From positions 1-20,856 of the IMG/VR virus record IMGVR_UViG_3300038427_000075: DNA of 20,856 nucleotides; one strand, written 5' to 3'. Positions within the stretch are counted from its first letter, which is position 1. Each line of letters opens with the position of its first letter. Positions 5,538 through 11,962 of the stretch are shown piece by piece. This DNA is from a virus. The position numbers were made by a program, and so were the translations under genes. Below the pieces are notes generated by a model, which searched no databases, was not told the origin of the DNA, and saw nothing but the letters and a program-made list of their open reading frames with translations.

Positions 5538-6632
5538 TTAGGCGGTTGCTTCGGCCTCTTCAGCTTCGACATCCTCAACTTCCCCCTCTGTTGATTTCTC
5601 GTAAAAACTGAAGGTCGGCTCGTCATCATCTTCCCGAACTTTAGCCTCAGAGATGTTTTTCAGCATCATCCGATAATAGGACGGCTTGAGTTCCACGCCG
5701 ATGGCTCTCCGATCATTACACAGAGCTCCGTAGACTTCGCTGCCTACTCCCGCGCATGGGCTCAACACGGTCTCTCCAGGATTCGACCAGAGCGTAACGA
5801 TCCGGTCGATGACGTCCAGTTGGAGCGGATGAACATGGTCCTCGTCCTGCTCGTCCCTAGCCTGCCGGTGCTTCAGAACGTGATCAACGCGGATGTCATC
5901 CCAAAAGGCAGACGCATATTGACGCCAAATCCAATGCGAGTATCTGTTCTGAATCTGATCCCCCTTCCAGCCCTTGTAATGAAGCACGTCTGCCGGGGGC
6001 TTGCGCTCTCCGGCATAATAGATCAGGCCGCGTGGATGAGCAATCGGGACCGCGTTGTCACCCTTCTTTCTGAAAATCAGAACATAATCGGCGAGAGCCG
6101 GGCTGCAACGCGCCGAATCTTCCACGGCAACCTTGTGGAAAAGATGCTTGGCCATCGTCCTGTTCCTCACCTTGAGAGGTTCTTTCCAGACGCAGTAGCG
6201 CCCGGTGTGATGCCAGAGGCCGTGTCCGCATTTTCCGCTCGTGCGGTCGTAGTGATTCGCCTTGCAGTTTTTTTCGCGGCAGCCCGCGTGGAGACGGATA
6301 ATGTCACCGGGGAAGTCGGTCAAATGATCGTTGCCCGTATTCCCAGAAGCGATGTCCATGCAGTGGACCGCACTGATTCGCCCCGGCATGGTCAGCCTCC
6401 ACACTTCATGCATTAGGTAGCTATAATGATCGAAGAATTGCTCATAGCTCAACGAGTTTGAAATATCTCGTTCGCTCGATGAATACCTGTAAAGGGCACC
6501 CCCGGAAGTGGCGAACGGCGGGGAGTAGATCGAAAGGTGAACGGATTCCTTTCGGAAGTTCTTCAGAACTTCGATGGCGTCCCCGAGGTAGACCGCATAT
6601 CGTTCCGTCACTTTTTGCTCTTGAACGGCCAT
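5538..6632 (-). CDS. Beta-class DNA methyltransferase (N6-adenine or N4-cytosine)
   Basis: 364 residues. Motif IV comes first (IYSPPF, residues 35-40), and motif X/I later: HPLQLDVIDRIVTLW (268-282), then TVLSPCAGVGSEVYGAL (288-304), and IGVELKPSYY. The order IV then I marks the beta class. Motif I has S-P-C-A-G in place of the usual D-P-F-x-G, a known looseness in this class. A Cys/His-rich insert (CREKNCKANHYDR, CGHGLWHHTGRYC) near 118-147 may bind zinc and read the target. The C-terminus is acidic (EVEDVEAEEAEATA). The ATG has AGGAGAGG upstream; a GTG two codons before is less likely. It follows the SF2 helicase gene by 11 bases and is probably expressed with it. Base and target cannot be told from sequence. 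Confidence 0.9.
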   Translation of the reverse strand: MAVQEQKVTERYAVYLGDAIEVLKNFRKESVHLSIYSPPFATSGGALYRYSSSERDISNSLSYEQFFDHYSYLMHEVWRLTMPGRISAVHCMDIASGNTGNDHLTDFPGDIIRLHAGCREKNCKANHYDRTSGKCGHGLWHHTGRYCVWKEPLKVRNRTMAKHLFHKVAVEDSARCSPALADYVLIFRKKGDNAVPIAHPRGLIYYAGERKPPADVLHYKGWKGDQIQNRYSHWIWRQYASAFWDDIRVDHVLKHRQARDEQDEDHVHPLQLDVIDRIVTLWSNPGETVLSPCAGVGSEVYGALCNDRRAIGVELKPSYYRMMLKNISEAKVREDDDEPTFSFYEKSTEGEVEDVEAEEAEATA

Positions 6633-6643
6633 GACCACCTCTC

Positions 6644-8032
6644 CTACATCCAGGCCGGGATCATCTCGGCCTCATCAAACTGCTCCCGGCGATTTATCTT
6701 CAGCTCTTTGCTCATCAGCGCCACGATCCTATCAAACATCCTGTCAGCGGCGACAGCTTTGGATTTCAGGTTATCCATCACGATCTTCTCGCCCTCGGTT
6801 GAAATCAGATCGAGCAAGACTTTTCGCGTCTGACCGAAGCGCAGAGAGCGGCGCACGGACTGAAACCATTGCTCGAACGAATGGGTTGGAAAGTGGGTCT
6901 GGTGCCAACAGTGCTGCCAGTTAAGGCCCCATCCGGCGATCTGGCTCTTGCTCACGATGCAGTCGGCTTGGAGGTTGGTGAAAGCCATCAACTTCTCTTC
7001 CTTCTCATCGTCGCTGTCGGCACCCTTGACCTGGATGCAGTCGGGAATCATCTTCTCCAGAAGATCCCCCTCGGGATTCAAATGGCACCAAACGGCAGCC
7101 GGCCGCTGGCTCTTTTCCGACACCAATTCTGCAACCTTCTCACACCGCTCGCGAATCGTCCTGCGCCTCTCCTCGCGCTGCTCATAGAGGCTGAAAGCTG
7201 GAACTTGAAATAGTTTCCCTTCGGGCAACGACCTGGGCTCCACAATCCAGTCGCGTTGAATCAGGCCGGGCAGAATGAACTTCTCGTCCGAGAACTGACC
7301 AACATCAGATGGCTTTCGTCCAGCCCGTGCCCAAGAGCATACCCAACGCCAGAAATGCTCCTCCGCGTGGCCCTTGAATCTCCATTTCGGAGTCCCACCG
7401 CCCTTGCCAACCCATTTGCTCTTTTGATCAGAATTGTTCTGCTCGTTCTTGAAGAACCGAACCAGCATCTCCGGTGAACCAAGATAGCCGAGAGCTTCCG
7501 ACGAGTTGCCGAGCTCGATGTAGTCGTTTGGGGCCGGAGTCGCCGTCGCCAGCAAGCGGTACTTCATCTTGCGCATGAAGTTCGTGATGATCTTCCGCGT
7601 CGCGCCGTCATACCCTTTCAAAATGCCCGACTCGTCGCACACCATGCCCGAGAATTCAGCCTCATTGAAAAGATGAAGTCGTTGATAGTTCGTGACCGTG
7701 ATCGGTTTATGCGCCTTCCCATCCGACGAGCGATGCAGCTCTATTCCGAACTTGTTCGCTTCCTTGAGCATCTGGTAGCTGACGGCTAAGGGGCATGAAA
7801 TCAAGACCGGCTTGTTGGTTTCTTCTGCCACATTCTGAGCCCACACGAACTCCATCAAAGTCTTTCCCAGTCCGCAGTCCAGAAAGATCGCGGCACGAGC
7901 CCTCAACAAAGCCCACTCCGTCAAGAAGGCCTGAAAGTCGAACATCACGCTGGGAATCCATTTAGCTTTCAGGCCGTCCATCCCTTGAAGCTGAGACTTT
8001 CGCTCTATGAAATCTTGATAACTTTCGGTCAT
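6644..8032 (-). CDS. SF2 (SNF2/DEAD-like) helicase
   Basis: 462 residues. Walker A DCGLGKT at 52-58, motif II as CDESG (132-136) in place of DEAD/DEAH, motif III TATPAPND (163-170), and a motif VI of the form QSVRRSLRFGQTRKV near residues 390-404. This fits the phage SNF2-type helicases often encoded beside methyltransferases. It should use ATP to move on or remodel double-stranded DNA. Its place directly before a beta-class methyltransferase, and after an HNH gene, suggests a DNA-modification or recombination job; the partner is inferred only from position. The ATG overlaps the HNH stop as ATGA, so it is translationally coupled. Confidence 0.9.
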   Translation of the reverse strand: MTESYQDFIERKSQLQGMDGLKAKWIPSVMFDFQAFLTEWALLRARAAIFLDCGLGKTLMEFVWAQNVAEETNKPVLISCPLAVSYQMLKEANKFGIELHRSSDGKAHKPITVTNYQRLHLFNEAEFSGMVCDESGILKGYDGATRKIITNFMRKMKYRLLATATPAPNDYIELGNSSEALGYLGSPEMLVRFFKNEQNNSDQKSKWVGKGGGTPKWRFKGHAEEHFWRWVCSWARAGRKPSDVGQFSDEKFILPGLIQRDWIVEPRSLPEGKLFQVPAFSLYEQREERRRTIRERCEKVAELVSEKSQRPAAVWCHLNPEGDLLEKMIPDCIQVKGADSDDEKEEKLMAFTNLQADCIVSKSQIAGWGLNWQHCWHQTHFPTHSFEQWFQSVRRSLRFGQTRKVLLDLISTEGEKIVMDNLKSKAVAADRMFDRIVALMSKELKINRREQFDEAEMIPAWM

Positions 8033-8379
8033 GATCTAGCCTTCTGCTTTGCCGACAGCTTGCCCCCTCGATTGTCAGCCCAATCGTGGCATGGTGGGCA
8101 ACCCAGTCTTGTGTTTTCAAGTGTGTCGCTCCCGCCCTGACTTCTCTTGATGATGTGGTCTACCCAGCGCGTCGAGAAATACGGCAGCTTCCCCCAGCAA
8201 CCTTGATGCCTGACTTGGCACTCACCATGATCCCGGAGCCACACCTCATGACAGAGAACCACGTACTGAGCACGCGACAGAATCACGCGCCCCGACTTCG
8301 TGATCTTGGCCTTTCGCGGCCTTTGCCTGAAAGCCGCCCGCTTCATGGGAGTGCTCCGGAGGATGCTTGATCGTTTCAC
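8029..8379 (-). CDS. HNH endonuclease-like protein
   Basis: 116 residues. The N-terminus is very basic (MKRSSILRSTPMKRAAFRQR), as in phage recombination endonucleases. The core reads CQVRHQGCWG, then RWVDHIIKRSQGGSDTLEN and LGCPPCHDWADN: CxxxxxC, DH, an N eleven residues further on, and CxxCH, an HNH layout. It likely nicks or cuts DNA. A GTG start is taken because GTGA overlaps the stop of the upstream gene. An ATG 11 codons downstream has a better ribosome site (CCGGAGC, seven bases) and could be the real start. The stop overlaps the helicase ATG. Confidence 0.8.
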   Translation of the reverse strand: MKRSSILRSTPMKRAAFRQRPRKAKITKSGRVILSRAQYVVLCHEVWLRDHGECQVRHQGCWGKLPYFSTRWVDHIIKRSQGGSDTLENTRLGCPPCHDWADNRGGKLSAKQKARS

Positions 8380-8699
8380 ATCCTTTTCGCTTTAGGTGGC
8401 AGCCCCAAATATGTAGCCCAGTTATGGTATCTCAAAACTGTCTCTATTTTAGGAGGCCAAGTTACATTTTTCTCAGTGACCACGTAGCAGACATTAGAGT
8501 CTCCGTGTATATCTGCGACCGGCTCTAACGTTGCAATGTTTGGTTGCTCTTGATCTTGGCTGCCAGCGTCCGATGTAAACTCTGTCTGACCCGTCTTTAA
8601 TTCCTTGCCCTGAAAACACGCACGGCAAAGGCTAACCCTATAAACAGGAATCTTCTCGCCCGTTCTAACTAAATGCGCTTCACAATATCCATCATTCAT
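8376..8699 (-). CDS. Hypothetical protein with N-terminal Cys motif (107 aa)
   Basis: I do not recognise the family. The N-terminal third has YCEAHLVRTGEK and LCRACFQG, that is C-x2-H and C-x2-C, a likely single zinc site. The rest (WPPKIETVLRYHNWATYLGL) is a short mixed segment. Coupling is clear on both sides: its ATG overlaps the stop of the upstream gene as ATGA and its stop overlaps the HNH GTG. It sits in the methyltransferase/helicase operon, but no function follows from that. Confidence 0.65.
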   Translation of the reverse strand: MNDGYCEAHLVRTGEKIPVYRVSLCRACFQGKELKTGQTEFTSDAGSQDQEQPNIATLEPVADIHGDSNVCYVVTEKNVTWPPKIETVLRYHNWATYLGLPPKAKRM

Positions 8700-9316
8700 T
8701 GCGCCCTTTCCGTGGCTGCCACTATGTCCCGCATGAGAGGCGAGTCGGCCTGCTTGCCGGGAATCTCTTCACCTTCTGAGTTCAGAAAGTCCTCGCAGAT
8801 TTTCGCCAGCGCCTCGGATTTCGTCGCCATCCCATAGCGCGCCATCGCCAGCTTGATCGCCATCTCCACGATCTTGTGGTCATCGTCTGACAGCCAATAT
8901 GTTTCATGGTGGCGCTTCTCGATGTGAAGGCCCGGATGCGCCTTGTCCACGTAATCATGAAACTCGGAGCCGGTCATCTCCTGAGCGGCGGCCAAGGTGG
9001 TTGGGTCAGAGCGCTTGTTCTCGGGCAGCTTCACCAGGAGCTTCGCATTCTCGACCGTGATCGTCGGGATGGCTTCTGCCGGCACCGTTGCCTCGACTTC
9101 AGTGTAAAGATCAGCCAGCGTGTACGCCCAGGATCGACCGATGTCCGCCACGGCCTGAGCCCAGTCAGCGAAGCTCTCGTACCCGGCTTCCTTGTAGAAC
9201 TTACCATCCCTCACCCGCGAGAATATCTTGCCCAGCGCGAGATGAGTTCGGCCCATCTGAAGCACGAGTTTTTTCGCATCATCGGTTAATTTTCTCGCTT
9301 CTTGTTGGCGCGTCAT
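8696..9316 (-). CDS. Phage hypothetical protein, possible DNA-binding N-terminus (206 aa)
   Basis: The first 75 residues (LVLQMGRTHLALGKIFSRVRDG, then YESFADWAQAVADIGRSWAYTLADLY) resemble a recurring phage/plasmid domain in which a 'LGKxLxxIRD...Y.sFe.Y....' helix-turn-helix segment precedes a variable tail. The next part, PTITVENAKLLVKLPENKR, and the TGSEFHDYVDKAHPG segment are typical continuation text. The C-terminal half has LSDDDHKIVEMAIKLAMARYG. A DNA-binding role is inferred from the HTH-like pattern. The ATG overlaps the C5 methyltransferase stop as ATGA, and the stop overlaps the next start, so it is part of a coupled chain. Confidence 0.7.
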   Translation of the reverse strand: MTRQQEARKLTDDAKKLVLQMGRTHLALGKIFSRVRDGKFYKEAGYESFADWAQAVADIGRSWAYTLADLYTEVEATVPAEAIPTITVENAKLLVKLPENKRSDPTTLAAAQEMTGSEFHDYVDKAHPGLHIEKRHHETYWLSDDDHKIVEMAIKLAMARYGMATKSEALAKICEDFLNSEGEEIPGKQADSPLMRDIVAATERAQ

Positions 9317-10431
9317 CGATTGAGCTCCATGTATGCTCTTATAAACTCTTCCGCGACCGGCGCCGTAAGGGAATTACCATAGCCGCGCAATCGTCCCACA
9401 CGGTTGGTAGCCCCTGTAACCAGCGGGAATGTGCCGGGTTCAACTGGCCGGTACTTTTGGTCCCGGCACCAGATCCATTCGGCGTCGGCCCAGAAGCCGT
9501 TAGTAAAGCCTCGCCCGGTAATCTTACACCGCCCGGCACTTTCGGTCCCTTGGCCTGCATCTTCCGACTGTCGCCCTTCCAATCCCTCGACGTTGGTGAT
9601 GTCCAATTCGTTAGTTTGCTCTGGCTGTGCAGCCCGTCCGCGTTCCCCCGATGTGCTCCCACGCATTCCGAGTCCTCGCTGTGCGGTGTCGCCCAGGTCG
9701 CCAGCGGAGCCACGTCCTTCAGGTTGATGCAGCCGCCTTTCGTCTTGCGCTCCTCCAGATTCCCGCTTGGTAGGCTGTCCATACAGTTCGGCGTCGGCCA
9801 TGCAGCCAGCTTCGCCTTCTCGCGAAGGTTCGCTGGTGGACCGCCGTTGCGCCCTGGAATCGCCCTCCCAGCCATTGCCCTGCTCATTGCTTCGCCTGAT
9901 TTCTCGCAAGGACTCGAATCGAACGCCTGCGGACTCGGCCACGAAGTACAATCGCTGCCGGATGTGCGGCGCCCCGAAGCCCGCAGCGCACAAATCCGCC
10001 GTCCCGATGGCGTAACCCGCTCCTTCCAAATCAGCCGAAACAACGTCGAGCCAAGCGAGGCCGTCTTTGGACGCAACCTGCTCGCCAAAGATTGTGTCAG
10101 GGTGTAGCTCTCGGATGAGCCTGAACCATGCGGGCCATAAGTGACGCTGATCTGAGAAGCCTCCCCGCTTCCCGCTCGCACTGAAACTCTGGCAGGGACA
10201 ACTGCCTGTAAAAACGGGAGTATCGTCTGCCCATCCAGCCGCTCTAAGGGCGTAACTCCACACGCCGATCCCGGCGAAGAAGTGGCATTGGGCGAACCCG
10301 CGAAGTTCGTCGCTCTTGACTTCCTTAATGGGTCGGCCATCGACTTCCCCTTTGGCGATATGTCCCGCCTTAATCAGTTCCCGCAACCACGCCGCCGCAA
10401 ATGGGTCAATCTCATTGTAATAAACTGCCAT
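9313..10431 (-). CDS. C5-cytosine DNA methyltransferase
   Basis: 372 residues. Motif I FFAGIGVWSYAL (51-62), catalytic motif IV SCPCQSF (77-83, nucleophile Cys80), motif VI as FGEQV (115-119), motif VIII APHIRQRLYFV (154-164) and motif X GYGNSLTAPVAEEF near the C-terminus are all present, so it should methylate cytosine C5. The residues between VIII and X form the target-recognition part, which is Gly/Arg/Glu-rich with repeats such as MADAELYGQ, LGDTAQRGLG and DITNVEGLEG; DAEWIWCRD and RPVEPGTFPLV follow. AGGAT lies six bases before the ATG. It overlaps the next gene by ATGA. A long second frame on the same strand overprints it (see findings). Target specificity cannot be read from sequence. 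Confidence 0.93.
   Translation of the reverse strand: MAVYYNEIDPFAAAWLRELIKAGHIAKGEVDGRPIKEVKSDELRGFAQCHFFAGIGVWSYALRAAGWADDTPVFTGSCPCQSFSASGKRGGFSDQRHLWPAWFRLIRELHPDTIFGEQVASKDGLAWLDVVSADLEGAGYAIGTADLCAAGFGAPHIRQRLYFVAESAGVRFESLREIRRSNEQGNGWEGDSRAQRRSTSEPSREGEAGCMADAELYGQPTKRESGGAQDERRLHQPEGRGSAGDLGDTAQRGLGMRGSTSGERGRAAQPEQTNELDITNVEGLEGRQSEDAGQGTESAGRCKITGRGFTNGFWADAEWIWCRDQKYRPVEPGTFPLVTGATNRVGRLRGYGNSLTAPVAEEFIRAYMELNR
9339..10340 (-). CDS. Overprinted 333-codon frame inside the C5 methyltransferase gene
   Basis: This ATG-started frame lies almost entirely inside the C5 methyltransferase gene, same strand, different frame, and is open for 333 codons. It reads like a family I recall from phage proteins: SRLRPKTASLGSTLFRLIWK, TPSGRRICALRASGRR, TSGSDCTSWPSPQ, then repeats of the form W-P/A-T/S-P-x5-D (AWPTPNCMDS, TWATPHSEDS, NWTSPTSRDWKGD), and at the end NPAHSRWLQGLPTVWDDC. 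Similar WPTPxxxD and WLMGxPxxW segments occur in cytosine-methyltransferase-related proteins, as far as I remember. Both frames may be real, or the second may be a product of conserved codon periodicity. There is a purine-rich GGGGAAG before the ATG. Confidence is for expression of a protein, not for the open frame, which is certain. Confidence 0.4.
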   Translation of the reverse strand: MADPLRKSRATNFAGSPNATSSPGSACGVTPLERLDGQTILPFLQAVVPARVSVRAGSGEASQISVTYGPHGSGSSESYTLTQSLASRLRPKTASLGSTLFRLIWKERVTPSGRRICALRASGRRTSGSDCTSWPSPQAFDSSPCEKSGEAMSRAMAGRAIPGRNGGPPANLREKAKLAAWPTPNCMDSLPSGNLEERKTKGGCINLKDVAPLATWATPHSEDSECVGAHRGNADGLHSQSKLTNWTSPTSRDWKGDSRKMQAKGPKVPGGVRLPGEALLTASGPTPNGSGAGTKSTGQLNPAHSRWLQGLPTVWDDCAAMVIPLRRRSRKSL

Positions 10432-10449
10432 ATCTATCCTGATGACGCA

Positions 10450-10692
10450 TCAGATTTCCGCCTTTGCTTTGAGGTCCCGCAGCCAGTAAAGCATCTTGGG
10501 ATTCACGTACTTCAGCGACCCGAATCTCTGAAGCCTGCTCAGCATGTCAGTCAGGAACACGCTCGATCTGGAGTCGAACAACTCTATCTGCTGTGGGTCC
10601 TCAGCCAACCAGTCACGGAGCTTCCGAGCGATCTCCGTCGCTTCCTCGTCACGCCGCTCTGGACTCTGCCCGGAATCCTGAAAGAGAGCCAT
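10450..10692 (-). CDS. Small hypothetical protein (80 aa)
   Basis: MALFQDSGQSPERRDEEATE, then ARKLRDWLAEDP, FLTDMLSRLQRFGSLKYVNPK and MLYWLRDLKAKAE. The pattern F-L-x-x-M-L-x-x-L-x-R-x-G...V-x-x-K-x-x-x-W-L-R-D-L is one I recall from small phage proteins of unknown function; it is predicted to be all helical. It ends 18 bases before the C5 methyltransferase ATG, so it probably belongs to the same operon. No ribosome site is visible before the ATG (a TTG lies three codons upstream), which together with the foreign-looking sequence just upstream suggests a recombination junction at about 10690. Confidence 0.55.
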   Translation of the reverse strand: MALFQDSGQSPERRDEEATEIARKLRDWLAEDPQQIELFDSRSSVFLTDMLSRLQRFGSLKYVNPKMLYWLRDLKAKAEI

Positions 10693-10866
10693 ATTGAGCA
10701 ATATTCACTGTGCCCCTCATGCAAGAAATTCGAGCCAAAAACATATGAAGAATTCTGCAAAAAGTGCGGGACGAAATTGGTAAACGAGTGTCCCGGTTGC
10801 AACAAACCATTTTACAAAACAGGCGCTTTCTGCGGGCAATGTGGAACTCAATTACTCAGTCAGTGA
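10693..10866 (+). pseudogene. 5'-truncated double zinc-ribbon ORF on the plus strand
   Basis: This is the only convincing plus-strand coding sequence in the window. Four CxxC pairs (CPSC, CKKC, CPGC, CGQC) are laid out as two zinc ribbons within about 45 residues. There is no ATG, GTG or TTG in this frame anywhere near; an ATT, a CTG or an upstream-coded N-terminus would be needed, and the frame upstream runs through other genes' reverse strand. Bases here are AT-richer than neighbours. It reads as a fragment that lost its 5' end, or as part of an inserted segment. It ends in a palindrome shared with the convergent zinc-ribbon gene. Confidence 0.5.
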
Positions 10867-10892
10867 GCTTGCATCCACATCTCGGGCAGAAA
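10827..10892. repeat. Imperfect palindrome at the convergent ends of two zinc-ribbon ORFs
   Basis: TTTCTGC and ATGTGGA on the left pair with TCCACAT and GCAGAAA on the right, with a CTCA/TGAG stem at the centre. The arms encode the equivalent last zinc-ribbon CxxCG of the two opposite ORFs, so the palindrome may come from an inverted relation between the two genes, from convergent codon choice, or serve as a two-way transcription stop. Confidence 0.6.
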
Positions 10893-11038
10893 TTGAGTTG
10901 ACCGTCCGTACAGAGAGTGACGACAAATCTTTTACAGCCAGGGCAGTAAAATGCCTTCTGGTTAGATTCTTCATGACACACCGGACAATGCACTGGTATC
11001 TCCTGGATTTCTACAGCCGTAGAATTTTGGACTTGCAT
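10856..11038 (-). CDS. Small double zinc-ribbon protein (60 aa)
   Basis: After a short start (MQVQNSTAVEIQEIPVH) there are CPVC, CPGC, a lone C (TLC) and CPRCGC, the layout of one to two small zinc ribbons of the rubredoxin/zinc-ribbon kind seen in phage transcription or replication accessory proteins. Function is unknown. GGGAG lies eleven bases before the ATG, which is rather far. Its stop overlaps the end of the plus-strand zinc-ribbon ORF tail to tail. The opposite-strand frame through this region was considered and rejected in favour of this one because of the paired cysteines. Confidence 0.6.
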   Translation of the reverse strand: MQVQNSTAVEIQEIPVHCPVCHEESNQKAFYCPGCKRFVVTLCTDGQLNFCPRCGCKLTD

Positions 11039-11086
11039 TGGACGAAAATCTCCCTTATCTTAGAATTGTGCCCAAGATTCTGAGAG

Positions 11087-11119
11087 GCCCCGGCGGGAAC
11101 CGGGGCTTTTCTATTTTTT
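11087..11119 (+). terminator. Rho-independent terminator, plus strand
   Basis: A perfect 7-bp stem GCCCCGG...CCGGGGC with the six-base loop CGGGAA is followed by TTTTCTATTTTTT. It points in the plus direction, against almost all genes here, so it would stop plus-strand transcription such as that through the truncated zinc-ribbon ORF. On the minus strand no T-run follows, so it would not stop the main operon. Confidence 0.8.
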
Positions 11120-11146
11120 CTGCAATCCTGCCATCTCCTTTCCGTC

Positions 11147-11809
11147 TCAATGACCTTGGTTTCGGGCTGCGAATTCCTTTATCTTGGCAACTGGGAATTT
11201 CAGCTTCTGAACTGGTGCTCCCAATGGTATTTGGAATCCGTTAAGCCAATTGAAATTGTTTACAACATCAAACCGATTGCGCGGATTGAGCATCGCCAAT
11301 CTTGACATCTCGTCGGGACTGTTCGCCGTAGGAATGACGATACATGACGGGGGCTCGTAATACTGCCAGTCATGAACCGTGCAGCTTCCCGTTGACAGAA
11401 ACTCGCTCCATCTATTCTCACAATGAACTGCTGCGTATTTGAGGTTGTCAAGGGCCGGTGGGGACAAGTTAAGAAGCATTCCACCGGACCCCATGCTGCG
11501 CAGAAAAGCGATTGCGTCTTGACGGTCTTTTTCCTCTTGGTAAACGATCAAAAGAGTCAACGGCTGATCTGTAGTCAGAATCCACGGATATGGAGGTTTC
11601 AAAGCCGTTGCCAAGTAAACGTCCTTTCCTCCCAGCGAAAAGAGAAACTTGATAGATGTGAGAGGTTGGGCAGGGTGCATCGCTGGCGATTCGATAGTGG
11701 ATGGCAAAATCAAATGCTGTACTGAGGCCCGGCAAGCATCGGTTATTTGCGCGGAAGCTGGAAAGCATAGACACACGAAAAGGAGTAGAGATTCAAGGGT
11801 ATTTCTCAT
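11147..11809 (-). CDS. Exported protein of unknown function (220 aa)
   Basis: A clear Sec signal peptide: MRNTLES, then LLLFVCLCFPASA with cleavage before QITDA. The mature part has five Cys, WILTTDQPLTLLIVYQEEKD (a likely beta/helix segment), and a C-terminal Lys-rich VQKLKFPVAKIKEFAAR. I recognise no family. AAGGTGGG lies eight bases before the ATG. A second exported protein occurs near 1923, so this region codes for envelope-directed products as well as DNA enzymes, which is uncommon in a phage early region and may mean a moron-type gene that acts on the host envelope. That role is inference. Confidence 0.65.
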   Translation of the reverse strand: MRNTLESLLLFVCLCFPASAQITDACRASVQHLILPSTIESPAMHPAQPLTSIKFLFSLGGKDVYLATALKPPYPWILTTDQPLTLLIVYQEEKDRQDAIAFLRSMGSGGMLLNLSPPALDNLKYAAVHCENRWSEFLSTGSCTVHDWQYYEPPSCIVIPTANSPDEMSRLAMLNPRNRFDVVNNFNWLNGFQIPLGAPVQKLKFPVAKIKEFAARNQGH

Positions 11810-11821
11810 GCCGTCCCACCT

Positions 11822-11962
11822 TCATCTCTTTTTGGATTTCTTCTTGGCCGCTCTCTGTTTTTTCCACTTCGCTTCGCGGCGCACCAATTCATCGTGCGAC
11901 ACCGAGAGAACCTTGCTGAGGACTGCATCAAATTTTCCAAATTCCGAATCCTGCGTCTTCAT
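11822..11962 (-). CDS. 46-aa very basic protein overlapping the DUF3800 gene
   Basis: MKTQDSEFGKFDAVLSKVLS is followed by VSHDELVRREAKWKKQRAA and a KKKSKKR tail. It overlaps the last 35 bases of the DUF3800 gene and has AAGGAAA about seven bases before its ATG, inside that gene. I have seen short 'F-D-x-x-L-x-x-V-L-x-V-x-x-x-E-L-x-x-R-E' basic proteins beside phage and toxin-antitoxin-like genes, but cannot name a family. The close overlap suggests that it acts with the DUF3800 protein. Confidence 0.6.
   Translation of the reverse strand: MKTQDSEFGKFDAVLSKVLSVSHDELVRREAKWKKQRAAKKKSKKR

Noticed and set aside
9088-10107. Long plus-strand frame (339 codons) opposite the C5 methyltransferase and its downstream neighbour
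   Set aside because: Arg/Pro/Ser-rich shadow translation with no motif; both genes on the other strand have clear motifs or coupling.
10841-11083. Plus-strand frame opposite the minus-strand zinc-ribbon gene
   Set aside because: GTG start without a ribosome site, no paired cysteines; the minus-strand frame has four cysteine pairs or part-pairs. It does run up to the terminator, so plus-strand transcription is still possible.
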